This document shows positions 21,371-34,500 of a stretch of 64,000 nt of DNA, piece after piece; the first letter of the stretch is position 1; each line of letters opens with the position of its first letter. The translations under genes and the position numbers were made by a program. The stretch is from assembly GCF_947172395.1 (NCBI RefSeq), contig NC_069102.1, forward strand, positions 10,198,442-10,262,441. Direction: 5' to 3'. Below the pieces are notes generated by a model. That model had not been told where the DNA came from and did not search any database. It worked only from the letters and a program-made list of their open reading frames with translations. This DNA is from Bicyclus anynana (taxonomy: Eukaryota; Arthropoda; Insecta; Lepidoptera; Nymphalidae).

Positions 21371-22399
21371 GTCAGTGCATTATGAAGTGATTGTCTGTGA
21401 ACGCGGGGTCATCTTTGCTAATGCACTATTTAGTATTATCTTCAGTCAAGTGAAGACCGGACTGTTGTTGTATATTCGAATATTCGCGAAGCTTCTGAGA
21501 ATGATATCCTTGCTTGGCTAGGAATTTTTACTGCGTGTCCCATTTTGCTTTAAGATAAAGTATTTATCAAAATAAAAAGATTAGTTTCCTGGTCTTGCTT
21601 GTCTTGCTAAGATAATCTTCTAACTGAACGGGAGCAATCCAACAACATTCAGTATTTATATACTCTAATAACATTGTATGATGCTTGGTTCTAAGATTTT
21701 ATTACGTTGCTCCAATAAACTTTCTGTGCAAAGTAAATTTTTCTTCCGATACAGTCAAGATGAGGCAACTTCGTCCATAAGGAAGGCCATCAACTGGATC
21801 TCTTAATATATACAAAGCCTCTCAAAATAGAGGAAGGGCAGTAAGGACAAAGAACATCCATTTTAAAGAACCTATTATCGTATGCATCGATCAGAAAGAT
21901 TTGTTTCATTGTTGAAAGTAGGAAATAAATCAGGACTCACAGCAGTAGTTAAATAATTATGTTAGCTTCAAATGATAAGTATGATTTTGCGTTCTCTAAG
22001 CCCATGTGAGCTTTAGACACTATAAACATGCGGTAGATGGAGAGTAGGTATAGTGAAACGCAGTAAACGCGTAATTTTCATATTCCACTGAAATCTTTGC
22101 TTCGAACACATCCAGGTTTGATGTGTTACCAAGGAGCTTCAATATTGATAATACAAATTCATCAAGCATTTATAACTTTCTTAAAGACTCCCAATCAACT
22201 TGAGTTATGTATTCCATGATCTATAAAGATCGTCATTAAGCTGATTACTGACGTTCAGGGACCCTGGTAATTGAAGAGTACCCAAATACGCGCCTTAGAC
22301 TTCAGGCGCGCAGCCGACAAGGCAGCTGTCAGAGGTCACTTAAAGGACAAGCAAATAGCAAATAGCTGACAAATAGGCATCGTAAACGCCGGCCGTCTC

Positions 22400-23070
22400 A
22401 GCCAAAGCATCGACGGTCAACTCAGATGACGTCTCAGTTAGCGAATCAGCCGTGCAGCCGACGTTCCAGGCGACGCGTTGGTCAACATCCCAGACGACGC
22501 GTCAGCCGATATTTTAGACAACGTCTCAATCAGCGAATCAGCCGACATCTCAAACGACACGTCAGCCGACATCTCAGATGAAGTCCCATTAAACGACACC
22601 TCAGCCTCAGTCTGTGCGGCCGACGTCTGCACAGCCGACGTCTCAGCCGACGTCTTACAGCCGACGTCTCAGCCGACGTCTGTACAGCCGACGTCTGTAC
22701 ACCCGACGTCTCAGCCGACGTCTGTACAGCCGACGTCACAGCCGACGTCTGAGCAGCCGACGTCTCAGCCGACGTCTGATCAGCCGACGTCTCAGCCGAC
22801 GTCTGAGCAGCCGACGTCTCAGCCGACATCTCGGCTGACGTCTCAGCCGACGTCTGAGCAGCCGACGTCTGAGCAGCCGACGTCTCAGCTGACGTCTCAG
22901 CTGACGTCTGCGCAGCCGACATCTCGGCCGACGTCTGAGCAGCTGACGTCTGCGCAGCCGACATCTCGGCCGACGTCTCAGCCGTAGTCTGAGCAGCCGA
23001 CGTCTCAGCCGTAGTCTGAGCAGCCGACGTCTCAGCCGACGTCTCAGCCGACGTCTCAGACTACGTCCCT
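22400..23070. repeat. 12-bp GACGTC minisatellite
   Basis: Dozens of variants of CAGCCGACGTCT, often as 24-bp doublets with GAGCAGCCGACGTCTCAGCC. Open in several frames on both strands (Gln-Pro-Thr-Ser and Ala-Gln-Thr-Ser runs), because 12 is a multiple of three. It is flanked on the right by three near-copies of a segment with AAGTCTGCCGTCCGAAGAGC at about 23115-23395. Confidence 0.9.
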
Positions 23071-23796
23071 GGTGGGACGTCATCTGCTCATCATTCAGTA
23101 GGACTATACAACGAGTCTGCCGTCCGAAGAGCGGGCATTCGCTAAGATGAAAAAGAGAAAAACTCTCATTCAGTATAGATCTACATAGCAAGTCTGCCGT
23201 CCGAAGAGCGGGCATTCGCTAAGATGAAAAAGCTTGTCGGGAGTCACGTGGAAACTCAACAGCGAACAATACACATCGGTCGTACAAGATGGCTACGATT
23301 TTTTCGTTACTGTCTTCATTTGGTAACTAGGTCTATCCAGCAAGTCTACCGTCCGGAGAGCGGGTATTCGCTTAGAATTGAGAATAATCTCTCATCTAAC
23401 TAGACCGTTGACAAAAATATTCTCCAACAAATTTCACTGTGCACTATCACTATTTATTAATATTCACATTTAACACTGCTCACTTAACAAAATTTGAAGA
23501 CGTACTGATTGACATTGACAACTGTCAAGCGACATGCCGGCGGATGACGGCGTGATGTTATGTCAAAACCTCATTTACCCAATGAAATGTAGGGTAGGAA
23601 CACTGCAAACGGGCAAAATTTGGAGGGTAATCTCGTAAGTGGATCAAGCTGAAGGCTCGAACACCTAAATTCGACTTTTTCCAAAAATAAACAAAAAATC
23701 GCCAGTGACAAATGGAACTTTTTTCCAATAAAAAAACATAAGTAGTTGTAAAGAATAAACAACGTTTAACTCTAAGGCAATTAAGTTCTTTTTTAA

Positions 23797-25020
23797 CCGA
23801 CTTCCAAAAAGGAGGAGGTTCTACGTTCGGCTGTATGTATGTACAGCCGAACTAATGATGGAATTATCCAGCGATAATTCCATCATTAGTGGACCGATTT
23901 TGAAAATTCTTTTTTTGTTTTGAAGGGTTTGATTCCAGGGTGGTCCCATTTTTTTCATGTCAGGATCTGATGATGGCATCCTGGAGAAATCGAGGGGAAC
24001 TTTCGAAAATCGTAAAGACGGCTAGTGCGTTTGTTAGTGTTTCCATAAGGTATTTTAAACCACTACAATTTTATGTAGGTCTGGAGTTGGTCTGATGATG
24101 GAGCCGATACACAGACGATGGAACTCGTTAACGATTTACAGCAGGTACCTTTTGTTTGGGCTTGATTTATTTGTATTGATGAGAACTTTCCACCTAGATG
24201 GATTGTTACTGTATTAAGGGTCTGATGATGAAGACGAAGGAGAGTTAAGGGAACTCCTCGACGGTTCACAGTAGCTACCTTGTGTTTTGACTTGATAATT
24301 TTGTATTGATGAGAACTTTCCACCTGGATAGATTGTGACTGTATTAGGGGTCTGGTGATGGAGGTGAAGGAGAGTTAAGGGAACTCCTCGACGGTTCACA
24401 GTAGCTACCTTGTGTTTGGACTTGATAAATTTTATATTGATGAGAACTTTCACCCATATGGATTGTGACTGCACAGGGGGTCTGCCGATGAAGACGGAGG
24501 ACAGTCACCTTTCACGTTTTTCTGAATATTCATATTACGTGAAGGGGGAGTGAAATTTTGTATATGAGTTAAGGTAGTATTTTTAAAATTGGAATTGTAG
24601 GACTTAGATACTTATCATAAGAAAATAACGTTTCAACTAATTGCTCATAAATTTTTGTTCACACTCAGTAGGTATGCTAACACTAAAAATAAAAAAATAA
24701 AAATTTAAATAAAAAAAATTCAACCGACTTCCAACTCAAATATTAACCTATACTAAAAAGCAAAAAATAACATCTTACCTACGTGCTACCTTCTGATCAG
24801 TTTGAAGGCGGTGCCAATCCAGTGACATGTTTTAATTAAAGCCGTTTCTGAAAGAACCACAGAAATTGTGTAATTTATACGGCTTGAATAAAAACATTAC
24901 TGGCTTGGCACCGCCTTCAAACTGATCAGAAGGTAGCACGTAGGTAAGATGTTATGTTTTGCTTTTTAGTATAGGTTAATATTTGAGTTGGAAGTCGGTT
25001 GATTTTTTTTTATTTAAATT
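23797..25020. mobile_element. ACCGACTTC-ended composite with 130-bp tandem repeat and fold-back
   Basis: Begins with AACCGACTTCCAAAAAGGAG. At 24091, 24221, 24351 and 24481 a 130-bp unit (TCTGATGATG ... GAGAACTTTCCACCT) is tandemly repeated. Positions 24719-24835 and 24890-25006 are near-perfect inverted arms sharing CAACCGACTTCCAACTC and CTGATCAGTTTGAAGGCGGT around a loop of about 55 bp. Confidence 0.75.
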
Positions 25021-25159
25021 TTTTTTTTCAAATACTGTACTGAAGAATAACATGTTTCTTATTTTCAGTCAACATCATAATTTATAATTATGTAAGGAGT
25101 TTATTAGTGTTGGAAACTAGAAAAACTATGCCAGGTAAAATTTATTTAGATATGTATAT

Positions 25160-25226
25160 ACTTTTCATCAAAAAAATCGAAACAGTCTGCAAGTACTGTT
25201 CAGGCGGACTGTTTCGATCTTTTTAT
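25160..25226. repeat. Short hairpin with 15-bp arms
   Basis: ATCGAAACAGTCTGC pairs with GCGGACTGTTTCGAT across a 13-nt loop with one mismatch. It lies in AT-rich DNA with an incidental 99-codon frame. Confidence 0.6.
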
Positions 25227-25599
25227 TTTTATGAGAAGAATATAAAGGATTCCATATATATTGCCTTAATAGCCGCCCATAGTAAACAGCCAGGTAATTT
25301 CATCAGCATTTCACAAAGTAGCTTAAAACTAAGTAAACTATGTAACTTAAATAAAAAGAAAGTAAACTTGAACCTTGTACTCTTACGCTTAGAGTCGTTT
25401 TTATAATTGAATATACAATTTTAAACACAATTTTAATAAAATAAAAACAAAATCAGTCTTCATGAACATAAATATCACTTTAATTTTCTAATCCAAATTA
25501 CAGAAGACTGTAGGGAAAGATTGACAATTCTTACAATCGTCATTCAAAAAGTATGAAACCGAAGTGGAACATCATTTAAAAACTTATTAAACACAATAA

Positions 25600-25805
25600 T
25601 TAAATAAACACACTTATTAAGGCTTTTTACACTTATCAAGACTTAATACACTTATCAAGGCTTAATACACATATTAACACTTTATACACTCATCATGGCT
25701 TTACACACTTATCAACGCTTATCAAGGCTCAATACACTTATCAAGGCTTAATACAATTATCATGGCTTTATACTCTTATCAAGGCTTTATACAACTTATC
25801 AATTG
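25600..25805. repeat. 19-bp minisatellite
   Basis: About ten degenerate units of ACACTTATCAAGGCTTAAT. The flanks (25430-27420) are AT-rich and gene-free. Confidence 0.85.
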
Positions 25806-27430
25806 GTATAAAACTTGTGTCTCCTGTGTGTAGTTAAAAAGATGCTAATGGGATGGGATGTGCATAATCCAACTTTTGTCTTCAAAACGTTTTTACAGTA
25901 TCTTTTACTTGCCTTTTTTTGAAAGTGAAAATGATAATCTACTTTGGTTTCACATTTTTTACTATGTTTAATATATGATCACGTTTTTAACTATGTTTAA
26001 GACAAGGCATCTTTATTAAAGTCACTATTCAATGAAAATAATCTGGAACTATACAAATGATCTCTTCTTTCCCTAATGATATAATTTTGACAATTTAATG
26101 ACTAGATTAAAAAAAATTTAAATAATATATGTTAGACCAGGCGCTGTGAGGTTCTGACTGTTTTTTATAATATATAACATATTTGTGTGATAATTTCATA
26201 ATTTAAAATTGTATATTCTTAATAGAACAAGCAATAACACTAATACAAAATTTGTTCAGTGTATATCAAAGGGGGTCAGGAACATAAGAATGGACTAATA
26301 AACCTGGCGACATGCAAAAACGTAACGTGCATGCTTTGAGTTCAAATCTGTAAACAGAATGCGGTCCTCGGATTATGAACACTAAATACCTCACAGCACC
26401 TGGTCTATGTTTAATTCTCAAAAGATGTCACAATATCCTTAGATACCCTCATTTGTGATAATTAATAAAGAATACCAATACAAAATGACTCCAATATACA
26501 ACATAATCTGGTATAAGAAGAAGCATAGTAGAATAAAAAAAAAGAAACATAATAAAAGTAGGTTCTAAGTTCGGCTATATGTTTCAAATGAGTATAATTT
26601 TTGAGATATAAAGAAATGCATTATTAACAACCTTTCTGTGTTAATTTCACATTACACTTAAATATATATATTAATTGTAATAACCTAAAATAATAATGTT
26701 TCTTTTAACATTTAATTATAAAAAATATTTTTTATTTTATTATTTTTTTATATATTTTTAATAGTGTTTTTTATTGACATTGTTGAAAATTAAAAAAAAA
26801 AAGACACACTAAATTATAGAAAAAAAGATTACGTTAATTTGGCACCTCAGCATATTCACAAAGTGTACTTGTTATGTCTATGAAGCGAAAATGTGACTTC
26901 GCACTTATTATAACACAATTATTTAAAATGAATTCTTGGGTACATTCATAGACAATCCTGACATATAAATATGTAGAGATGCCAGACACAAGAAGTTACA
27001 ATCCTAAACTAAAATATTGTTTATGTCACGTGCAAATAAGTCATGAAATTAATACAAAAACTATCTCTAAATAACATAATGCAACATAATAATTATTAAT
27101 AAATGGTTGAAAATTGTCAAAGAGATTATTATATTATTTTATTGTAGGTATAAGCAAAATATATATTTTATATAGTATATAAATACATATATAATATTAT
27201 CATACTGCTAAAATTACTTTGAATAACATATTCTTTTAAATTTAGTATTTGTGGCCTAAATAGTAAATAAAAAACCCTGTTCGAGAGGCGCCATTATCAC
27301 TTTTCTCACACTCATCTTTACATTCTTTATTTATTAAAATTAATTAATATTAATAGCACCAATAATGTATTGAGTTTAAATGTACATACATACATAATTA
27401 TTCCACCTTTTTGTATTATTCGTACACTTT

Positions 27431-28417
27431 ACATGGACTCGCCGCACACGGCCGGTGACAAGTGACCGCCACGCTTCTAGCTTCAGGTGGCGGCGTTTGT
27501 GGTTGTGACCAAAGATATACTATTATATATGTCACTAGAGCGTTGAAACTGCGGCGACCAAAACGAAAGATATTTAAAGTTTGCGATCAGTGGAGTAGCT
27601 ACTGCTAACTTTTTGCGATGATTTTATAGGCACGTAACATATCTAATAGCACAACATTGAATGCGACATTAACACGCCACTAGTCACTGTAGCATCGGCT
27701 ACAGAGTACTCTAGAGAATCACAGGGAATAAGGTATAGAGTATGCAGTGCATATATGCATTTATGGAGTGCACGCCCTTGCTGTACACCATCCTCTTTTC
27801 TTTAGTTATCACGGGCCGTGGCCACGCGCCACAAAACGCCGCTTCTAGCTACAGTTGGCGCCTTGTGACGTCACACGCTACAACCACAAAACGCCGCCAA
27901 CCTATTCCCTGTAGTTTCAAAAAATTCATATGAACTCACCGCACACGACCGGTGACGCCAGTGGCCGCCACACGCCTCAACACCGCTTCCAGCTTCAGAT
28001 GGCAGCCTGTGACGTCACTAACACGTCACCAGCCGCAAAACGCCGCCAACCTTTTCCCTGTAGTGTTCATACTTGTCATATGAACTCACCGCACAGGCCA
28101 CTTATCGCCGCTTCCAGCTTCAGATGGCATGTGACGTCACTAACACGTCACCAGCCACACTACACATCATCGTCGGAGCAGTCCGCGTCGGCCCAGTTGC
28201 GTGCTCATGTGTATTGAAGATGTAACTTATCGCTAGACTAAAAGTCCCCGCACACGGGAGCTTCACTACAAACACAACATGCCGCCAACCTTTTCCATGT
28301 AGTTCCACACATTTCATATGAAATCACCGCACAGGACCGGTGACGCCAGTGGCAACCACATAACGCCGCTTCCAGCAATGGATGGCATGTGACGTCACTA
28401 AAACGTCACCTGCCACA
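27431..28417 (-). repeat. Decayed tandem copies of the FAN1 3' end
   Basis: About five units containing CACCGCACACGACCGGTGACG, GCTTCCAGCTTCAGATGGCA and GTGACGTCACTAACACGTCA lie downstream of the FAN1 stop. One copy, offset 258 bp from the true end, retains the last 14 FAN1 codons including the stop (28160-28202, RNWADADCSDDDV, against RNWADVEYSDDDV in the gene). The sequence is therefore a duplicated stop-codon region plus 3' UTR. Confidence 0.85.
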
Positions 28418-28594
28418 CTACACGTCGTCGTCGGAGTACTCAACGTCGGCCCAGTTGCGTGCGCGCGCGCGCCGCGTGTGCACGCCCACGTAGCAGAAGC
28501 GCGCCGACAGCTCGCAGTCGAGCAGGTACAGCAGCCACTGCTTCTGCTTCATTGACGGCTTGTCCGAGTCCGTCTTCACTTCCACGAACGATAT
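28418..28594 (-). CDS. FAN1: FAN1 exon 11: VRR-NUC end and stop
   Basis: Acceptor GAGCAG in phase 0; stop TAG at 28418-28420. It encodes ISFVEVKTDSDKPSMKQKQW and RNWADVEYSDDDV. The last 14 codons are copied 258 bp downstream. Confidence 0.95.
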   Translation of the reverse strand: MSFVEVKTDSDKPSMKQKQWLLYLLDCELSARFCYVGVHTRRARARNWADVEYSDDDV

Positions 28595-31500
28595 CTGCTC
28601 ATAAATTATTACTGTCACTGAGAACCCTATCACTAGAGACATAGGGTTCATAATCGCTCGTCCTTTAGAGTTGTTTACAACTTGAGTTGTTTTGATCGCT
28701 TATCTATTGTTATTGTTTTGATTTGGCTAACTTCGTGGAATAAACAACACGTGTGGGTATAATACGCGACGGAGACGATGCTCGTGGCAGTTAACTTCGA
28801 AACGAAGTGAAGTGAACATCAAGTGATACGAGCGATACAAGTGAACAATAGCGAACTCGGCTACGAATTGGCTACGTTTGGCAGTGTGTATTGGTACTTG
28901 GATTAAGGTGTGGAATAAAGTCTTATACGAGTCACCAGGTGTTTAATTTCAAATCCTCGAACCCTAGTTCGTAACATTACATTAAAGAATATTTGCTACA
29001 TCTTTTAAATATGACCAACATTCCCATTCCTCTCCAACTGGTCGGGGAAGCCTGTATTAGGAGTGGGTACGACAATAGCGGGCGGGTATCGAATCACCTC
29101 CTGGCTCAGACCAATTATTGTATAGGACCTGCCTCGCTAGACGTTACTTTTCTACCAAAGTCAACGATCTAATGCGATCATAAAAACTATTCTATAGTAT
29201 TGATGTCTCATATTTGTAATCGTGTTCGTCGGTTAAAGAGCTCCGTAAAAATACCTTTTTGCGTAGTTAAATAGCTTCATTTCGTTTTTTTTTTCGAAGT
29301 GTTCCCGAATACATCTCTCTGTGGAAGTATAGTTCCCAAGGGCAGGTGACGCTAAAAGTATTCGTGGAAATACAATTACGTGGATACTCACGTTATGTTT
29401 GGATCGTACCGCGTTGCAAGAACCTGCTCATGACTAAGGGCCCCGTATGGGTTCGAAACTAATCGGGCATACTCCGACGTTGCATAACGTGAGTTTTAGC
29501 CGCGTTTTATAATATGGATTCTCACCTTCTTAGTATTCACATTCCATAGCGTAAGGTCGGGGAAGCCGCTATGCGCGTACTGGTACTGCGTGGCGAGTCG
29601 ACGGCAGAGCGCCGCTACGCCTGTGGCACCCAGGCACTTAGCGACCGAAGACACGTTGTCCCAGCCGATGGCGCGGTGGACACCAGACGATACGTCACCT
29701 GGTGATTATGTTATTTAGGAATTACTTTGGAAAATCGGTAAAATAATAATTTAATATTTGTATATTTTAAAAACATGGGAATAAATAACTTGTTTATTTT
29801 TTAATGTTGTGAAGTGGTGATCTAGGGTTTACTCATCATCATCATTAACAACCCATATTCGGCTTACTGTTGAGCACGAGTCTCCTCCCAGAAAGAGAGG
29901 GGTGAGGCTAATAATCCACCACACTGTCTAAATGCGAATTGGCAGACGCAGATAATTAAGAAAATTAGGTAAGCAGGTTTCCTCACGATGTTTTTCCTTC
30001 ACCGTTTGAGACACGTGATATTTTTTTTTAAATGCACACAACTGAAAAGTTGGAACCGCATGCCCCGGATCGGTATCGAACCTACGCCCTTCGAATCCAA
30101 GGCAGAGGTCATCCACTCCACTGGGCTATCAAATGACTACAAATTTAAAAAAAATGTGTCAGCTCCGACGCACGAATGGAGTTTACTCTTTCAGATCGAC
30201 TGTCTAAATAGGTGTATGTTACCCCGCAGCATACACTATGTACGTCTCAATAACTACGCCTGTAAAGTGAAAGGTGCGCAATCAAGGAACAGCAGGCCGC
30301 AAGGTGCGCGCCCGCAAACAGCGCACGGTGAAAGGTGCGCAGAATAGGTTGCGCACAAAAACGTGCGAACGTTCATCGAACTTTACTGTATATATTTTTT
30401 TCATGCCGAGGGCTTCTTGAAAAAACGATTCTTACGGCCAGTTTCTTCATCGCATGTAACAGTCATGTAACAGTCAAAGTAACGTCATAAATCAAAAGTG
30501 ACGGTCTTATTCACTGAAAATTAAAGTCTTCTTTACTACTTACTACTTTTACTGTTACTTAAGTTTACATGAAGAAACTCATATGTTAAGGAGTAAACTC
30601 CAAAAAATTTAAACTCACTCTCTGGTCTGCTCTCCCAGGTAGCTTGCATCCTGGCCACCAAGTTTTCCTCAGTACACTCCTCGATCTCCTGCAGCCTGGC
30701 GTCTATCATCGGCTTTCTGTTGCTGTAAAAGCTGTCCGTGTACAGGTCCAGCGGATGGGACTGGTACCGGGTCAAGAACAGTCCGGGCAACCGCAACCGC
30801 GCGTATATTATGTCCCAGAATAGTAGGAAGAACAGTGTGGTCACTATTCTACCTTCCCAATGACCGCCTGGAAAATGATTTTTTGTCTCTATTATTATTG
30901 AATTACATGGACACAGGTATTTCTCCAATGCGAACAAGAGATTATCTTATGTGACAACTCCATCGATCTCCTATCAAAAAGTGGATGCACAATCAGCGAC
31001 AAAAAATGTCGCCAACCAATGAGTGCCAAACACAACTTCTTGGCACTCAATTCAAGTAGTCGCATTTGCAAATTCAACCTTAATCCTCAATCCTTAACGT
31101 TGAATTTGCTCTGAATTCGGGATTTTATTGAATTTTGGACTATCTATAAAGGCCTTTAGGAAAATTTTTCAATAATTCTAAAACTGTCATAACGAAATTT
31201 TTAAGTTTTAAATTTTTAAGTGATATTTTCTACATGATTGTGCGTCCTTTTATTATAAGAGGTCAATGAACAATAATGTTCAATCACAACTTGTATCCGA
31301 CGATGGTCAAATGACAGTGTTATCTATACTTCTATACTAATATTATAAAGCTGAAGAATTTGTTTGTTTGTTTGATTGAACGCGCTAATCTCAGGAACTA
31401 CTGCTCCGATTTGAAAAATTCCCGTGAAAAAAAAAACGAAGTCCCGTGTGACAGCTAGTACAAAATAATAACTCACCGTGTGTGTACGTAGACATGACAT

Positions 31501-34500
31501 TAACGTAGTAATGAATGCAGTACGCCTCAGCGTCCATGGGCGTTCTGGTACCGTTGACAAACTCCACGAAGGATAATTTCCCCTTGCCAGTGAAGCTACA
31601 AAAAAAATGTGTCAGTTCCGATGCACGAATGGAGAGAGTTGGAGACTCTTTCAGATCGACTGTCTAAATAGGTATTTATTTATTATTATTATTTACAAGT
31701 TAGCCCTTGACCACAATCTCACCTGATGGTAAGTGATGATGCAATCTAAGATGGAAGCGGGCTAACTTGTTAGCAGGAGGATGAAAATCCACACCCCTTT
31801 CGGTTTCTACACGGCATCGTACCGGGATGTTAAATCGCTTGGCGGTACGTCTTTGCCGGTAGGGTGGTAACTAGCCACGGCCGAAGCCTCCCACCAGCCA
31901 GACCTGGACAAATTAAGAAAATCTCAAACTGCCCAGCCGGGGATCGAACCCAGGACCTCCGTCTTGTAAATCCACCGCGCATACCACTGCGCCATGGAGG
32001 TCGTCAACAGGTATATGTTACCCCGCAGCTTCAATACTGACGCCTTAAAAGTTAAAGGTGCGCAACCACGCAACCAAGGAGCAGCAGACCGCGGCGTGCG
32101 CGCCGCAGAATAGATTGAGCCAAAAAACGTAACGCTGTCATTCGTTCATCGAATTTTACTGCCCATATTTTTTTCATCATCATCATCAACCCATATTCGG
32201 CTCACTGCTGAGCTCGAGTCTCCTCTCAGAATGAGAGGGGTTAGGCCAATAGTCCACCACGCTGGTCTAATGCGGATTAGCAGACTTCACACATGCAGAG
32301 AATTAAGAAAATTCTCTGGTATGCAAGTTTCCTCACGATGATTTTCCTTCACCGATTGAGACACGTGATATTTAATTTCTTAAAATGCACACAACTGAAA
32401 AGTTGCCGGTGCATAGCCCGGACCGGATTCAAACCCAAACCCTCCGGGTTCGGAAGCAGAGGTCAGACGAGGAGATGACGACGACGATGACGATGATGAC
32501 GATGATGATGTCGATGATGACAATGATGACGATGATGATGATGATGATGACAATGACAATAACGATGAAGATGACGATGATGATGATGATGATGACAATG
32601 ACAATAACGATGAAGATGACGATGATGATGATGATGATGACAATGACAATAACGATGAAGATGACGATGATGATGATGACTCACTTCTCTGGCACTTTGT
32701 AAACATGCTCCGCATCTATCTCTTTCTCCCAAGTAGCACTCCCCCGCGCGAAGGCGGTGAGTCTGAAGGCGAGCTGGTCGTCGATTTTGTTTGTCTTCCT
32801 CTTTGCCAGCAAGAGGGCACGCGGGTACAACAACGCTTTAGCTTCGCTCGGTAAGGATTTCAACCCTTTTAGCAAAACTTTTGCTGCCTGAAAAATAGTC
32901 AAGTGTGAACCAATTATTTATCAACCGACTTCAAAAAAAGGAAGAGGTTCTCAATTCAACGCGTATGTTTCTTTTTTCATGTTTGTTACCTCATAACTTC
33001 GTCATTTTTAAATCAACTTTGAAAATTCTTTTATTTTTCTTTGATACTTTCAGTTTGATCCCAATAAATTTCCAGGAAAACCGGTTCAGTATTTTTTTTT
33101 TGTTTGTTACTTCATAACTTCGTCATTTCTTAACTAATTTTAAACATTCTTTATTTGTTGGAAAAATACCGCCACCGCCTTTAACGTGATCAGATGGTAG
33201 CACATACGATGTTATTTTTCGCTTTTTAGATTATTTTTGTGATTTTGCAGTCGGTTGAATTTTTTTATACGAAAATTCAACTTTTAATAACCTCGTTATT
33301 GATACGTTGGGAGGAGGGTAGAGTAAGAAAAATTGTTACTAACCAGATGTTTTTTTTTTTTTTTTTACTGTTGATTAATTAATAGTTATACAACTTAGCA
33401 ACCACAATATCCTACAAATCCGACGCTCTGAAATTTTCATTTAATGGTAACTCAGTTAGCTACCAGAATAAAGAATTTTCTTAAATAAAAAAGTTGATCG
33501 TTTCATCGAGATGAAGCTATTCACGAAAAATTAGCATGTTAGTAATCAGGTGTACAAAATGTTCTAGAGATTCCTGACTATTAATATTATGTCATCATCA
33601 TCATTATTATCAACCCATATTCGGCTCACTGCTGAGCTCGAGTCTCCTCTCAGTATGAGAGGGGTTAGGCCAATAGTCCACCACGCCCAATGCGGATTGG
33701 CGGACTTCACACACGCAGAGAATTAAGAATAGAAGAAGATTTAATATTATGTGCAAAATATTAAATCATACCACAGTGGCTTTAAAAAATATTTACCTCA
33801 TCTGGATCTTTAAGGATTTTGTACAAAACGAGGGCTCTTTCTGAAATCCATTCAGCTTTCTTGTGTTGCCTGAATATGTCTTGTGCGATGATACATGACA
33901 GTATCTCATCCACAAGAGCTCCGTTGGTGGGATCCTTCTTTAGATCAACTATGCCTTCTTCTAGAATCTTCATATAAAGGTTAGGTGCTGTGAAGCGACG
34001 CAACCAGACTGGCAGTGTTGCATAACTGGAAAAATATATTATTTTTAAAACAAATAACCCGACTGCTTAAGCTTATTGATCTGAAAGAGAAAAACTTTTT
34101 TTTAGCATAATTTAGAATCATTTATGTCATGCCAATTTAATATTGTATGCAATTTAGTAAGCTCATAATTGTATTTGATTGTATTGATTATTTATTGATT
34201 AATAATTGTATGCTATTTTTACCTGACTGCATCAGGTAAGCAATTATTAAAAGAAGGGTTACATATTAAAAAAAGGGTACATATTAAAAAGAAGGGTTGT
34301 ATTTTATTAATTAAGTTTGACATATAATCTTTGTAATAAATTTGACATATATAAAAATTGATGTAAACTTCTCTACCTCTACCTTACCCTGCTCGTAAAC
34401 CTACCCAACCCTACCCTACCCTACCCTACCCCTACCTTACTCCTACCCTACCGCTAACGCTAACCCTTCCCTCCCCCCACCTTACCCTACCCTAACCCTA

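Larger units (their letters stand above)
18193..23671. mobile_element. 5.5-kb inverted-terminal-repeat element with decayed pol
   Basis: Left end TTAGGTGTTCGAGCCTTCAG (from 18195) is matched in reverse at 23630-23671. About 38 bp are shared at the termini. The interior has no intact gene. On the minus strand, relics suggest a DIRS-like retroelement: a reverse-transcriptase thumb-like fragment near 21178-21369 and, further 3', KPEVDLFTS near 19735-19775, which resembles the RNase H-linked motif of DIRS elements. A 12-bp GACGTC minisatellite lies at 22400-23070. Whether the terminal repeats belong to the same element as the pol relics is not settled. Confidence 0.55.

Noticed and set aside
22478..23215. 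Gln-Pro-Thr-Ser, Ala-Gln-Thr and Arg-rich frames on both strands
   Set aside because: By-products of a 12-bp repeat that lacks stops in several frames.
27742..28217. Frames rich in Pro, His and Ser
   Set aside because: They overlie decayed tandem copies of the FAN1 3' end on the opposite strand.
29928..30347. Frames over SINE and GGAGTTTACTC element
   Set aside because: Consist of repeat-element sequence only.
31940..32005. tRNA gene
   Set aside because: tRNA-like head of the second SINE family.
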